Below are positions 7,524 through 16,975 of a DNA stretch of 64,000 bases, piece after piece; the stretch's first letter is position 1, and each line of letters begins with the position of its first letter. The stretch is from Chitinophagaceae bacterium DXS. Lineage in GTDB: Bacteria > Bacteroidota > Bacteroidia > Chitinophagales > Chitinophagaceae. Where the stretch lies: positions 4,160,667 through 4,224,666 of the forward strand of contig CP128386.1 of NCBI GenBank assembly GCA_030345135.1. Direction: 5' to 3'. Made by a program: the position numbers and the translations under genes. The notes below the pieces were generated by a model. That model searched no databases, was not told where the DNA came from, and worked only from the letters and a program-made list of their open reading frames with translations.

Positions 7524-8849
7524 TCAAGCCCCCTCCAGCACAATCACCACATCATCTTCTTCACTTGCATTTGGCGTAATAGTAACTGTTCCGTTTTTAA
7601 GAACGGCATTGACTGCACCGTTGCCTTTGAAGTAATAGGCTTTGTTTATTTTTTTGTAAGGGAAATTTTCCAATGTAATCGTTCCAGCGTCTTTTTTCAA
7701 AACATGCACATACATTTTGTTGGTGCTTTGCGTTACTGCTCCCCATGCTTGCGGACGCAGATAACCACCTTTTGTATTGTAGATGGTCTGGCCATAAGTC
7801 TGCAACCATTTGCCCATATATGCCAAACGTTCCTTAAACTCAGGCTGAATATCACCGTTCGGCATTGGCCCGATGTTTAATAAAAGATTCGCTCCATATC
7901 CGCTGGCCCTGACAAGATAATCTATCAGTTGCTTAGGTGTTTTGTAAGATGTATCCGTAATATTAAAACCCCATGATCCGTTGATGGTTTCACATGTTTC
8001 CAGCGGCAATTTGTTTGATGCTTCCTGGAAACTCAGACCGGATTTATTTTCGCCTGGCAGATCTCTTTCAAACATCTGGAAATCCTCACCATCAAAAGGA
8101 GTCAGGTGATGGTTATTACCAATCATGCACTGAGGCTGTAATTTGTGGATAAGGCCGTAGATCTCATCATATTTCCAGTCAATTCGGGAACTTCTGTCCT
8201 TTTCTCCTTCAGGCGCGGTCTGATCCCAGTGGCCGTCAAACCAAATACCTGAAATTTCACCATACTTAGTAAGCAATTCGGTCAACTGGTTCTTCATAAA
8301 CTGAAGATAGCTCGCGTAGTCACCTTTTCCGGTGCGGCCACTGTACTGGCCTGTACGACCTGTTTCATGCGGATAATCTTCTCTCCTCCAATCCAGCAAA
8401 GAATAATACAAAAAGAGTTTCACCCCTTGCTTGTGGCACTCATCAGCAACCATCTTCACGATATCTTTTTTATAGGGAGAATTCATAATGTTGAAATCAG
8501 AATACTTTGTATCCCACATGCTGAATCCGTCGTGATGACGCGTGATTAACGTAATATACTTCATACCCGCATTCTTTGCCATGCTCACCCATTCCTGCGC
8601 ATTAAAATCGATCGGGTTAAAGAAATCCATCAGGCGGGTATAATTCTTGACGGTGATCTTTCTTTCATTCATCACCCACTCACCGGAACCGGGAATACTG
8701 AATGGTCCCCAGTGAATAAACAGTCCAAATTTGGCATCAGTGAACCATTGCCGGTCCTTCAGATTTTCCGCAGAAGGCACGTATTTGGTCTGTGCGGTTG
8801 CGGCAACACAAACAAAAGCAACCATTAAGCTCAAAAGCATTCTTTTCAT
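7524..8849 (-). CDS. secreted alpha-L-fucosidase, GH29
   Basis: Exo-glycosidase that releases terminal L-fucose. A signal peptide of about 20 residues ends at ATAQ. The GH29 core follows, with KFGLFIHWGPFS near 40-50, the LITRHHDGFSMWDT block near 101-113, and the catalytic nucleophile Asp205 in GIWFDGHW. The start is set at the ATG giving MKRML, because the six codons above it begin with TTG and add nothing to the signal peptide. At 441 residues it has no obvious extra carbohydrate-binding module. It is periplasmic or surface-exposed. No SusC/SusD pair is nearby, so it is not in an evident polysaccharide utilisation locus. Confidence 0.95.
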   Translation of the reverse strand: MKRMLLSLMVAFVCVAATAQTKYVPSAENLKDRQWFTDAKFGLFIHWGPFSIPGSGEWVMNERKITVKNYTRLMDFFNPIDFNAQEWVSMAKNAGMKYITLITRHHDGFSMWDTKYSDFNIMNSPYKKDIVKMVADECHKQGVKLFLYYSLLDWRREDYPHETGRTGQYSGRTGKGDYASYLQFMKNQLTELLTKYGEISGIWFDGHWDQTAPEGEKDRSSRIDWKYDEIYGLIHKLQPQCMIGNNHHLTPFDGEDFQMFERDLPGENKSGLSFQEASNKLPLETCETINGSWGFNITDTSYKTPKQLIDYLVRASGYGANLLLNIGPMPNGDIQPEFKERLAYMGKWLQTYGQTIYNTKGGYLRPQAWGAVTQSTNKMYVHVLKKDAGTITLENFPYKKINKAYYFKGNGAVNAVLKNGTVTITPNASEEDDVVIVLEGA

Positions 8850-9291
8850 CGGTAATTGTTTTAGCAAAAATTAATAGACAACTAAAGATATGGAGATCGT
8901 TGAATGTACGATGTTAGATGTACGGTTTTAGATGTGAAGAGGGGGAAGAATGTTAAGATATAGGAAGAAAGTGGTAACGGCATTGTAATGCACGGTGTTA
9001 GGTGTACGATTTTAGATGTACGATGCGGCTCAAGTACGAGTTACGAAGTACGAAGTACACAAGTGCGACAGCGTTGTGTTGTGTGTACGGTTTTAGATGC
9101 AAAAGGAAGTGGTAAGTTGGAGGCTATACGTTGTACGTTTTTTCAGCGGAGTTCAACTTCATTCCCAGTTTTTACTTTTTCAATTTTGACTTTTTACTTT
9201 CTCCCACACCTCACACCTGAAACCTGATACCTGAGACCTGACGCCTGAGCCCAGTCAGCTGATGGCTGATAGCTGATAGCCGATAGCTCCC
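8850..9291. repeat. mosaic of at least five repeat families
   Basis: A gene-less spacer almost entirely built of repeat words. GATGTACGATTTTAGATGT units lie at 8902-8935, 8991-9027 and 9080-9100; a TACGAAGTA copy at 9032-9059; ACGTTGTACGT at 9121-9141; 8-nt ACCTGATACCTGA units at 9203-9250; and GCTGATAGCTGATAGC units at 9255-9287. The last unit runs into the gltX promoter. Confidence 0.75.
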
Positions 9292-9299
9292 TATCTTTG
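9292..9299 (+). promoter_or_regulatory. -7 box of gltX
   Basis: TATCTTTG matches TAnnTTTG and ends 6 nt before the gltX ATG. No good TTTG -33 element is seen upstream, where GCTGATAGC repeats lie. Confidence 0.5.
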
Positions 9300-9305
9300 C
9301 CAGTT

Positions 9306-10826
9306 ATGGAAAAGAAAGTAAGAGTCCGCTTTGCACCCTCTCCAACCGGGGGATTGCATTTGGGCGGCGTAAGAACAGTTTTGTTCAACTACCTTTTCGC
9401 CAAACACAATGGCGGCGATTTTATTTTACGTATAGAAGATACAGACCAGACAAGATTCGTGGAGGGTGCGGAAGAATACATTTTTGAATGCCTGAAATGG
9501 TGCGGCATTGAGCCGGATGAAAGCGTTCTTCATGGCGGACCTCATGCGCCATACCGACAAAGCGAGCGTAAAGCATTATACAAAGAATACGCTGACAGGC
9601 TTGTTAAGGAAGGTTATGCCTATTACGCTTTCGACACAGCCGAAGAGCTGGATGTTAAAAGAAAAGAGATACCCAATTTTCAATATAGCCATGCTACGAG
9701 AACCGGCCTGAAGAATTCATTAACGCTGCCTCCTGATGAAACGCTGAAGTTGCTGGACGAACAAACACCTTATGTTATCCGCATCAAAATGCCTGATAAT
9801 GAAGAGGTTTCTTTCACTGATATGATCCGCGGTCACGTTAGCTTCAATTCATCTTTGGTGGATGATAAAGTATTGCTGAAGGCTGACGGCATGCCGACCT
9901 ATCACCTGGCTGTTGTAGTAGATGATCACCTGATGGAAATTACGCACGCATTCCGTGGCGAAGAATGGCTGCCCAGCGCACCGGTTCATGTACTTCTTTG
10001 GAAATATTTGTTCGGACTGGAAAATATGCCTGAATGGGCACACCTTCCGTTGATCTTAAAACCCGATGGAAATGGAAAGCTGAGCAAACGCGATGGCGAC
10101 AGACTTGGCTTCCCTGTGTTTGCAATGAACTGGACCGATCCGCGCAGCAATGAGTTTACACAAGGTTTTCGTGAAAGAGGCTTTTTGCCAGAAGCATTCA
10201 TTAATATGCTTGCTTTGCTCGGCTGGAACGATGGCACCGACCAGGAAATTTATTCCTTGCAGGAGCTTGTGGAAAAATTCACCATGGATCGCGTTCATAA
10301 AGGCGGCGCAAAGTTTAATTACGACAAGGCCAAATGGTTCAACCAGGAATGGATCAAGCGTTACAGCACTGAACAATTGAAACCATATGTAAAAGCAGCG
10401 TTGGCTGAACAAGGCATTTCAATACCCGACGAATCTAAACTGGACAGAATAATTGAGCTGGTAAAGGATCGCTGCACCTTACTCAGCGATTTTGCACCTC
10501 AATCTTCTTTCTTTTTCCAACACCCTGCAGAGGTTGACATAACTGCCATCAAGCCAAAATGGGACGACAAGAAGCAACAGTTTTTTGCTGAGCTCATCAG
10601 GACGCTTGAATTAACGCCCGTCTGGAAACACGATGATCTCGACAAAGAATTCAAAGAAATGGCTGCAGCACATCAGATAAAACCGGGAGAACTAATGCTG
10701 CCCTTGCGCATTATGTTGGTAGGTGGCAAATTTGGTCCGGGTGTATTTGACATTGCAGAAATCATCGGCAAAGAACAAACGATCGAAAGAATTAAGAACA
10801 CGCTGAAGCTAATCAGCAATGCATAA
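9306..10826 (+). CDS. gltX: glutamate--tRNA ligase
   Basis: Class I aminoacyl-tRNA synthetase that charges tRNA-Glu in the cytoplasm. The HIGH-like signature is in SPTGGLHLGGVRT near residues 11-23 and the KMSKS-like signature in KLSKRDG near residue 257. The catalytic domain carries FAPSPTG, RIEDTDQ and RGEEW blocks, followed by an all-helical anticodon-binding region. The length of 506 residues is normal for bacterial GltX. The ATG at 9306 is preferred over a TTG three codons upstream, which lies in the -7 promoter box. Whether it is discriminating or also charges tRNA-Gln is not clear from sequence. Confidence 0.97.
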   Translation: MEKKVRVRFAPSPTGGLHLGGVRTVLFNYLFAKHNGGDFILRIEDTDQTRFVEGAEEYIFECLKWCGIEPDESVLHGGPHAPYRQSERKALYKEYADRLVKEGYAYYAFDTAEELDVKRKEIPNFQYSHATRTGLKNSLTLPPDETLKLLDEQTPYVIRIKMPDNEEVSFTDMIRGHVSFNSSLVDDKVLLKADGMPTYHLAVVVDDHLMEITHAFRGEEWLPSAPVHVLLWKYLFGLENMPEWAHLPLILKPDGNGKLSKRDGDRLGFPVFAMNWTDPRSNEFTQGFRERGFLPEAFINMLALLGWNDGTDQEIYSLQELVEKFTMDRVHKGGAKFNYDKAKWFNQEWIKRYSTEQLKPYVKAALAEQGISIPDESKLDRIIELVKDRCTLLSDFAPQSSFFFQHPAEVDITAIKPKWDDKKQQFFAELIRTLELTPVWKHDDLDKEFKEMAAAHQIKPGELMLPLRIMLVGGKFGPGVFDIAEIIGKEQTIERIKNTLKLISNA

Positions 10827-10831
10827 GCATT

Positions 10832-11100
10832 AAGTACGAGGTACGAAGTACCTAGGTGCGTCAGTTTACGTAATGGCGATCTTGTTTACGACAAGGTCGC
10901 CATTAGATTTTCAGCTATATACCAGAGCCGGTTTCTTTTTCGCTCATGTAATGGCATTGCAAAAGCTAAACCTGCCGCACACAAGTACTTCGTACTTCGT
11001 ACCTCGTACTTTTTCTTTTCACACCTTACACCTGATACCTTACCCTTTACCCCTCACTCCTCCCTCCTCCCTTCACCATTTCTCCCTATCTTCAACAAAA
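10832..11100. repeat. repeat mosaic and strong hairpin between gltX and the glycosyltransferase
   Basis: Contains TACGAAGTA copies at 10832-10852 and, inverted, at 10983-11011, plus ACCTTACACCTGATACC words at about 11020-11045. A 14-bp hairpin is annotated separately. The frame of the downstream gene happens to stay open through this block, but it encodes only repeat-derived sequence. Confidence 0.65.
10871..10905. repeat. 14-bp perfect inverted repeat with 7-nt loop
   Basis: TAATGGCGATCTTG (10871-10884) pairs over all 14 positions, one of them G-U, with CAAGGTCGCCATTA (10892-10905). It is followed by GATTTTC, so it has only a weak terminator tail. It may terminate gltX or act as an mRNA 3' stabiliser. 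Confidence 0.55.
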
Positions 11101-11109
11101 CCCCAGGGA

Positions 11110-12651
11110 ATGAAAAATCATGTAAAACTGCTGTACATTCTCACTGTTGTAAAAATCATTCTTCCTTTTTTGTTACAAGACGCTTCTTATCAGCCTCACC
11201 GGGATGAATTTTTATACCTCGCGGAAGGACAGCATTTGGCCTGGGGTTATATGGAAGTGCCTCCGTTGCTTTCCGTTTTTGCATGGCTTACCCATTTATT
11301 TGGAGGCAGCATGTTCTGGATAAAATTCTGGCCATCGCTTTTTGGCGGACTGACATTCTTCCTGACAGGCAAAATCATTATCTCGCTTGGCGGCAGGGCA
11401 TTTGCTGTTTGGCTTGCATTTCTTCCTTTTGCGCTAGACGGTTATTTGCGTCTTTTCTTTCTCTTTCAGCCCAACTTTCTGGAAGTGTTTTTCTGGACGG
11501 CAATTGCGTTTTCTATAATCCAATACATCCAGACAAACAAAAACAAGTGGCTGTATTATTGCGGCTTATGTGTTGGCCTCGGGTTAATGAGCAAATACTC
11601 AGTCGCATTTTATACAATAAGCATTCTTGCTGGCCTGGTTATGACTCCTCAGCGAAAGATTTTTGCCAATAAGCATCTCTATTTCGCAGCAATTATTGCA
11701 ATCATCATTTTTCTTCCGAATATCATTTGGCAATACAACCACCTTTTCCCGGTGTTGCATCATATGAAGGAGTTACAGGAAACGCAATTGCAATACATCA
11801 ACCGTCCCGCATTTATCATAGACCAGTTTATGATGAACCTTCCATGTGTGTTTATCTGGATCGCGGGATTGTTGACGTTGTTCTTCTCATCATCGTTACG
11901 TGCGTATCGCTTTATAGCGTGGGCTTATCTTTTTGTGATCATTCTCTTGCTTTATCTGCAGGGTAAATCATACTATGCACTGGGTGCATATCCGGTGCTG
12001 TTTGCATTCGGCGCATTTCAGCTTGAAAAAATTACCAGTAAACGTTTCAGATGGACAAGATTTGCCATGATATTGTTTCCTGTGGCATTGGGATTGTTTT
12101 CGTTACCGCTTGTCCTGCCCATCGCCAAGCCGGAAAAACTTGCGAACTATTATCAAAAAACCGGCATGAACAAAACGGGAGATTTTAAGTGGGAAGACTT
12201 GAAAACACACCCGCTTCCACAAGACTTTGCAGACATGATCGGATGGAAGGAGCTCGCAAAAAAAGTTGCTGCAGTTTACTCCACTTTGCCATCGGAACAA
12301 AAGCAATCCATCTTTATTTATTGCCGCGGATATTATTCAGCTGGCGCTCTCAACTACTACGGACCATCTTTGGGACTGCCTGAAGCATATAGCGATGACG
12401 CCAATTTTTTGTGGTGGCTGCCGGACTCCTCCCACTCGAAAAACATGCTGTTTATCGGCCACAACATTCCCAAAAAAGACGATCTTGTTTTTCAACAGTA
12501 TGAAAAATATGAGATCAAAGACTCCGTAAATATGCCTTTGTTTAGAGAGAATGGAATCAAGGTGGTGCTTTTTGAAAATGGCAATGATTCACTAAACACG
12601 TTTATCAACAGATCAATTGCAGAGCAAAGGGCAGAATTTCTGAGGAAGTGA
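11110..12651 (+). CDS. membrane glycosyltransferase, ArnT/PMT-like (PMT_2)
   Basis: Polytopic integral membrane protein of 513 residues with 9-11 predicted hydrophobic helices in its first 340 residues and a soluble periplasmic-type C-terminal domain. The acidic pair in QPHRDEFLYLAEG (about residues 31-43), in the first periplasmic loop, matches the catalytic loop of GT39/GT83 enzymes that use polyprenyl-phosphate sugars as donors. The acceptor is unknown: protein, lipid A or a cell-surface glycan are all possible. I chose the ATG at 11110, since the 79 codons above it translate repeat DNA. No partner genes flank it. Confidence 0.85.
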   Translation: MKNHVKLLYILTVVKIILPFLLQDASYQPHRDEFLYLAEGQHLAWGYMEVPPLLSVFAWLTHLFGGSMFWIKFWPSLFGGLTFFLTGKIIISLGGRAFAVWLAFLPFALDGYLRLFFLFQPNFLEVFFWTAIAFSIIQYIQTNKNKWLYYCGLCVGLGLMSKYSVAFYTISILAGLVMTPQRKIFANKHLYFAAIIAIIIFLPNIIWQYNHLFPVLHHMKELQETQLQYINRPAFIIDQFMMNLPCVFIWIAGLLTLFFSSSLRAYRFIAWAYLFVIILLLYLQGKSYYALGAYPVLFAFGAFQLEKITSKRFRWTRFAMILFPVALGLFSLPLVLPIAKPEKLANYYQKTGMNKTGDFKWEDLKTHPLPQDFADMIGWKELAKKVAAVYSTLPSEQKQSIFIYCRGYYSAGALNYYGPSLGLPEAYSDDANFLWWLPDSSHSKNMLFIGHNIPKKDDLVFQQYEKYEIKDSVNMPLFRENGIKVVLFENGNDSLNTFINRSIAEQRAEFLRK

Positions 12652-12870
12652 TCAAAACGACTTTTTTAATTGACAATTGAAAGTTGATAATTGAAAATGT
12701 GCGAAAACCTCTGTGCTCTCTGTGGATCCTCCTGTATTTCTCCGTGTAACCATTACACTCCTTTATGAGGTACATAGTTATTTTCACAAGATTTTTTAAG
12801 AAATATTCTAAAAAAGCTGACGCACAGAAATAAAATCAGACATCAGAAAACCAGACATCAGCTATCTATT
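12652..12870. repeat. word repeats between glycosyltransferase and B12-binding gene
   Basis: TTGACAATTGAAAGTTGATAATTG words at 12668-12697, CTCTGTG/CTCCGTG words at 12705-12755 and GACATCAGA words at 12838-12862. No gene. Confidence 0.6.
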
Positions 12871-12900
12871 CTATTTTTGGAATAACTAACAACGATTCAC

Positions 12901-13320
12901 ATGCCAACAGAACTGAAAAGGCCACCCAGGGTACTCGTAGCAAAAGTGGGATTAGACGGACACGACCGCGGCGCAAAAGTAATTGCCACCGCTTTAAGAG
13001 ACGGCGGAATGGAAGTGATCTACACCGGTTTGCGCCAGACTCCTGAAATGGTTGTGAACGCAGCGCTGCAGGAAGATGTGGATGCCATCGGTATCAGCAT
13101 TTTATCCGGCGCCCACATGACGGTTTTTCCAAAAATCATCAACCTGATGAAGGAAAAAAACATGAACGATGTTCTTTTAACCGGCGGTGGCATCATACCC
13201 GAAGACGACATGAAAACCCTCCAGGCCATGGGAGTCGGTAAATTATTTCCGCCCGGCACGGCAACCGGAGAAATAATCAGCTACATCAAAAACTGGATAA
13301 CAGAACACAGACCATTCTAA
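12901..13320 (+). CDS. cobalamin-binding (methylmalonyl-CoA mutase small/C-terminal type) protein
   Basis: A free-standing B12-binding domain of 139 residues. The DxHxxG motif that supplies the cobalt-ligating histidine is present as D19-G-H21-D-R-G24. The SILSGAH segment and the GGG of LLTGGGIIP complete the nucleotide-tail pocket. Such proteins are the small subunit of acyl-CoA mutases (methylmalonyl-, isobutyryl- or 2-hydroxyisobutyryl-CoA mutase) and need a separate large catalytic subunit. No large subunit or mutase chaperone is in the window, so the substrate cannot be named. The gene is monocistronic with 140 bp to the next gene. Confidence 0.88.
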   Translation: MPTELKRPPRVLVAKVGLDGHDRGAKVIATALRDGGMEVIYTGLRQTPEMVVNAALQEDVDAIGISILSGAHMTVFPKIINLMKEKNMNDVLLTGGGIIPEDDMKTLQAMGVGKLFPPGTATGEIISYIKNWITEHRPF

Positions 13321-13461
13321 AGCTCAAAATACTGTTCAGAACAAAAATAAAAACAAGTAGGAACAAATACATTACACTAAAATATATCTGACTAACAAAT
13401 TCAATTTTTGCCATTATCTGAGTAATAGTTAAAGAAATATTATCGTATATTTATTTTAACT

Positions 13462-14907
13462 ATGATTGAAAACACACTTCTTTACACTTACAGGGAACAG
13501 ACAGGAGTTTGGGACGAGATGTTCGGGCAGGAAGGTATTAGAGATCATTACAAAAACTTTTTCTGCGCCATTCAAAACCTGTCGGAAGAGGAAATGACTC
13601 ATAAAGATGAGCTAGCAAAAAAGCTGTTTATGAGCCAGGGCATCACATTTACTGTTTACAGCAGCGGCGAGGGAATTGAGAAGATCTTTCCTTTCGACAT
13701 TATTCCCCGCATCATTCAAAACCATGAATGGATGCATGTTGAGCAGGGAATTAAACAGCGACTAAAGGCGCTGAATATCTTTCTTAAAGACATTTATCAC
13801 CAGCAATTCATTATCAAAGACGGCATTGTTCCGGCAAAGCTCATTTACTCATCACCTAACTTTTTAAGGGAAATGTGTAATGTAAATGTTCCGTTTGATA
13901 TCTACACGCATATTGCCGGCGTTGACCTCATTCGTGATCACGACGGGGAGTTTTACGTGCTGGAGGATAATTTGCGTACACCTTCAGGCGTATCCTATAT
14001 GCTGGAAAACAGGAGTATTTCCTACCGCATTTTTCCGGATATGCTGCCAAAGAATAATGTGCGATCTGTAAAGAATTACCCGGATCTTCTTTTAAAAAAT
14101 CTTCTTTCACTCGCCAACAGGCAAAGCAGTGAACCAACCGTTGTACTGCTTTCCCCCGGTATTTATAACTCGGCTTACTTTGAACATACCACGCTTGCAC
14201 GATTAATGGGTATTGAATTGGTGGAAGGAAGGGACCTGGTTGTTGACAACCATCATGTGTACATGAAAACAACCAAGGGCTTACAGCAGGTTGATGTGAT
14301 CTACAGGCGCGTAGACGATGAATTCATTGATCCGTTAGTATTCAGACCAGATAGCATGTTGGGTGTTCCCGGAATTTACTGGGCATACAGAAAGGGCAAT
14401 GTCGCCATAGTAAACGCAATGGGTAATGGCGTTGCAGATGACAAGGCTGTATATGCTTATGTACCTGATATGATCCGTTATTATTTAAACGAAGAGCCCA
14501 TTTTAAAAACTGTTCCTACCTACCAGCTGGCTTATCCTGAAAACAGGAAACTGGTTTTTGAGAACATGCACAAAATGGTGATCAAACGCACCAATGAATC
14601 GGGCGGTTATGGCATGCTGATAGGCAATTCGGCGACCGAAGAACAAATGGATGCTTTTAAAGTAGCCATCGAGGCTGATCCGCGCAGCTTTATCGCACAA
14701 CCGATCATTAGTCTTTCATCAACACCTTGTTATATCAACGGTGAATTACAGCCAAGAAGAGTGGATCTGCGCCCGTTTGCACTTTACGGTCCGGATGGAG
14801 TAGACATCGTTCCGGGCGGACTTACCAGAGTTGCATTACGTGAGGGATCCTTGGTTGTAAACTCATCACAGGGAGGAGGAAGTAAAGACACATGGGTTGT
14901 TGCATAA
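13462..14907 (+). CDS. circularly permuted ATP-grasp type 2 protein (DUF404/DUF407)
   Basis: Predicted peptide-bond-forming ligase of 481 residues, the first gene of a three-gene operon with an alpha-E protein and a transglutaminase-like protein. Family marks are the N-terminal WMHVEQGIKQRL, the DLIRDHDGEFYVLEDNLRTPSGVSYM block near residues 155-180 (ATP/metal ligands E and N), and YGMLIGN with IAQPIISLS near the C-terminus. Comparative genomics of amidoligases predicts that these proteins ligate peptides or amino acids. No substrate is known. The permuted order means the ATP-grasp fold closes with its C-terminus. The family call is firm, the reaction is inferred. Confidence 0.9.
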   Translation: MIENTLLYTYREQTGVWDEMFGQEGIRDHYKNFFCAIQNLSEEEMTHKDELAKKLFMSQGITFTVYSSGEGIEKIFPFDIIPRIIQNHEWMHVEQGIKQRLKALNIFLKDIYHQQFIIKDGIVPAKLIYSSPNFLREMCNVNVPFDIYTHIAGVDLIRDHDGEFYVLEDNLRTPSGVSYMLENRSISYRIFPDMLPKNNVRSVKNYPDLLLKNLLSLANRQSSEPTVVLLSPGIYNSAYFEHTTLARLMGIELVEGRDLVVDNHHVYMKTTKGLQQVDVIYRRVDDEFIDPLVFRPDSMLGVPGIYWAYRKGNVAIVNAMGNGVADDKAVYAYVPDMIRYYLNEEPILKTVPTYQLAYPENRKLVFENMHKMVIKRTNESGGYGMLIGNSATEEQMDAFKVAIEADPRSFIAQPIISLSSTPCYINGELQPRRVDLRPFALYGPDGVDIVPGGLTRVALREGSLVVNSSQGGGSKDTWVVA

Positions 14908-15064
14908 CACTTTAAACAAAGGCAATTTGATGTTGATTTTTCTGCCTCAGTAAAAATCAATCAGGCGGAAAAACTTTAAATACTACACTACCGACGCTTG
15001 CTTTTATGAAATGAAGCCGGACAATGCCGGCACATAACACTTTTACAACATAAACAAGGAAGAT

Positions 15065-16000
15065 ATGCTTAGTCGCGTAGCAGATACTATTTACTGGATG
15101 GCCCGCTACATGGAAAGAACCAACGGCATGTTGCGTGTACTCAAAACTAACTACATTTCTTCCCAGGAAGAATTGACTGACTTTAGCTGGCGCTCCGTTC
15201 TGTACACCTATGGCGGACTACCTCCTGACGACATTACCGAAATTGAAGAGGATTCGATTAAAGTGATGGATTATATTTTGCTGGACCGCAACAACCTGCT
15301 GTCTGTGATCAATAATATTATCCGTTCGCGGGAATGTGCTCGCGCAATCCAGGATCACATCACACGGGAAGTGTGGCAATGTTTGAATGATTATTATCAC
15401 TCCATAAGAAATCCCGATATAGCCTACCTGATGCGTTCCGGTGATCCTGTTTCTATTCTTGATTCATTAATTCAGCATAGCCTTTTCTACAATGGAACCG
15501 TAGATATTACCATGCCGCGGGGCGAAGGATTCAATTATCTGAATATTGGCAAGCTATTAGAAAGATCTATCCAAACCGCAGACATTTTAAATATAAAACT
15601 GCGGGAACTCAACTACGATTCAAACGACAGACTGGAAGCTCCTGCGCTAAGATATTTACTGAATTCCCTTTCAGGTTATGAGCTTTACTTCAAGATCTAT
15701 CGCGGCAATTTCACGCTTGATAATGTGCTGCAGCTTATCCTGTACAATACCAACTATCCGCATTCTATTTTATACTGCCTGCAACAACTCAACAGCAACT
15801 TTGAAAAGCTAAGCACTGAAAGTCTGCCGGAGAATTATAACAGGCTGGAGTTTTTATTGGGCAAGGCGATGAACAACGTTAAATATAGCAACATGCGCTC
15901 AACAAACGGCGAAGTGTTGCAACAGTTTCTTGTGCAGACGCGTAAAGAGCTGATTGAAATCGCCAACTCCTTTAACCAGTTTTATTTCGGAAACACTTAA
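15065..16000 (+). CDS. alpha-E domain protein (DUF403)
   Basis: All-helical protein of 311 residues that begins with the family signature LSRVADTIYWMARYMERTN. It has further conserved blocks SVINNIIRSRECARAIQDH and the C-terminal EFLLGKAMNNV region. The alpha-E family nearly always sits between a circularly permuted ATP-grasp gene and a transglutaminase gene, as here (157 bp after the first, 9 bp before the second). Its biochemical role is unknown; a scaffold or ligase partner has been proposed from context. No membrane segment or signal peptide is visible. Confidence 0.9.
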   Translation: MLSRVADTIYWMARYMERTNGMLRVLKTNYISSQEELTDFSWRSVLYTYGGLPPDDITEIEEDSIKVMDYILLDRNNLLSVINNIIRSRECARAIQDHITREVWQCLNDYYHSIRNPDIAYLMRSGDPVSILDSLIQHSLFYNGTVDITMPRGEGFNYLNIGKLLERSIQTADILNIKLRELNYDSNDRLEAPALRYLLNSLSGYELYFKIYRGNFTLDNVLQLILYNTNYPHSILYCLQQLNSNFEKLSTESLPENYNRLEFLLGKAMNNVKYSNMRSTNGEVLQQFLVQTRKELIEIANSFNQFYFGNT

Positions 16001-16009
16001 ACGTACTGT

Positions 16010-16975
16010 ATGCCTTCATATTCCATAAAACACGTTACACGCTATGCATATGCATCAACTGTTATTGATTGCACCAACCAGATAATGCTGTACCCGGTTA
16101 ATGATACTTTGCAGGAAGTAAAAAAACACGAAATTAATATTAGCTATAAGCCTTCCGTTGAAATCTTTACCGATTATTTCAACAATCAGGTTGGTGTATT
16201 TTCCATCGTGAGGCCACATACTGAGCTAACAATTACTTCTCATATTGAAGTAACGACGCACCCGGTAATGTTACCAGCCGATAATACACCCGCACAACTA
16301 CAATGGGAACATCTGGATGAATTGAAGGAACAATTTCCTTACATGGATTTTATTAAGATTGACAATAACGATTTACATGCGGCGCTTGGAGAAACGGTAA
16401 AGAATATTGTCCATTACAAGCAAGATCCGTTTTACAATGCGCAGGCCCTATCCGCCTTTGTGTACAACAATTTTGAATACAAAAAAGGCGTTACAAATAC
16501 CGAGACAAGCATTGAAGAAGTATGGGATCTTAAAGCAGGTGTGTGCCAGGATTTTGCGCATATTCTTTTAACTATGCTCCGCATGATCCATGTTCCCGCT
16601 CGCTATGTGAGTGGATACATCTGTCCGAAAAATCATGAGCTGCGTGGCGAAGGCGCCACACATGCATGGGTAGAAGCTTATATTCCGTTTTATGGATGGA
16701 TCGGGCTTGATCCCACAAATAATTGTGTTGTCAGCGACAGGCATGTACGCCTGGCGATCGGTAGAAATTTTTCGGATTGTACACCGGTGAAAGGAACTTA
16801 CAAAGGATCATCTGAGCACGTGCTGGAAGTGTCTGTAAGTATTGAGAACGGTCATTCAAGAAATGGGCAGCTCAATGGTCATGAAGCACCGGTTGTAAGC
16901 TATCGCGTTTCAGCAAACAAACCGGATGCGCAAAATTCTTACAGGATGTACCAGGAGATGCAACAACAACAGTAG
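16010..16975 (+). CDS. transglutaminase-like cysteine peptidase family protein
   Basis: A 321-residue protein with an N-terminal beta domain starting YSIKHVTRYAYAS and a transglutaminase core. The catalytic triad is Cys179 (AGVCQDFAH), His218 (THAWVEAY) and Asp234 (GLDPTNN). It follows the alpha-E gene by 9 bp, so the two are translationally linked. In this conserved cluster the enzyme is thought to act as a peptidase or amidase on a product of the ATP-grasp ligase. No signal peptide is seen, so it is likely cytoplasmic. The Anbu proteasome-like gene that accompanies this set in many bacteria is not present downstream. Confidence 0.92.
   Translation: MPSYSIKHVTRYAYASTVIDCTNQIMLYPVNDTLQEVKKHEINISYKPSVEIFTDYFNNQVGVFSIVRPHTELTITSHIEVTTHPVMLPADNTPAQLQWEHLDELKEQFPYMDFIKIDNNDLHAALGETVKNIVHYKQDPFYNAQALSAFVYNNFEYKKGVTNTETSIEEVWDLKAGVCQDFAHILLTMLRMIHVPARYVSGYICPKNHELRGEGATHAWVEAYIPFYGWIGLDPTNNCVVSDRHVRLAIGRNFSDCTPVKGTYKGSSEHVLEVSVSIENGHSRNGQLNGHEAPVVSYRVSANKPDAQNSYRMYQEMQQQQ

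Noticed and set aside
10873-11109. N-terminal extension of the glycosyltransferase
   Set aside because: These 79 codons encode repeat DNA and a non-membrane sequence ahead of the first natural helix; the ATG at 11110 gives a normal family start.
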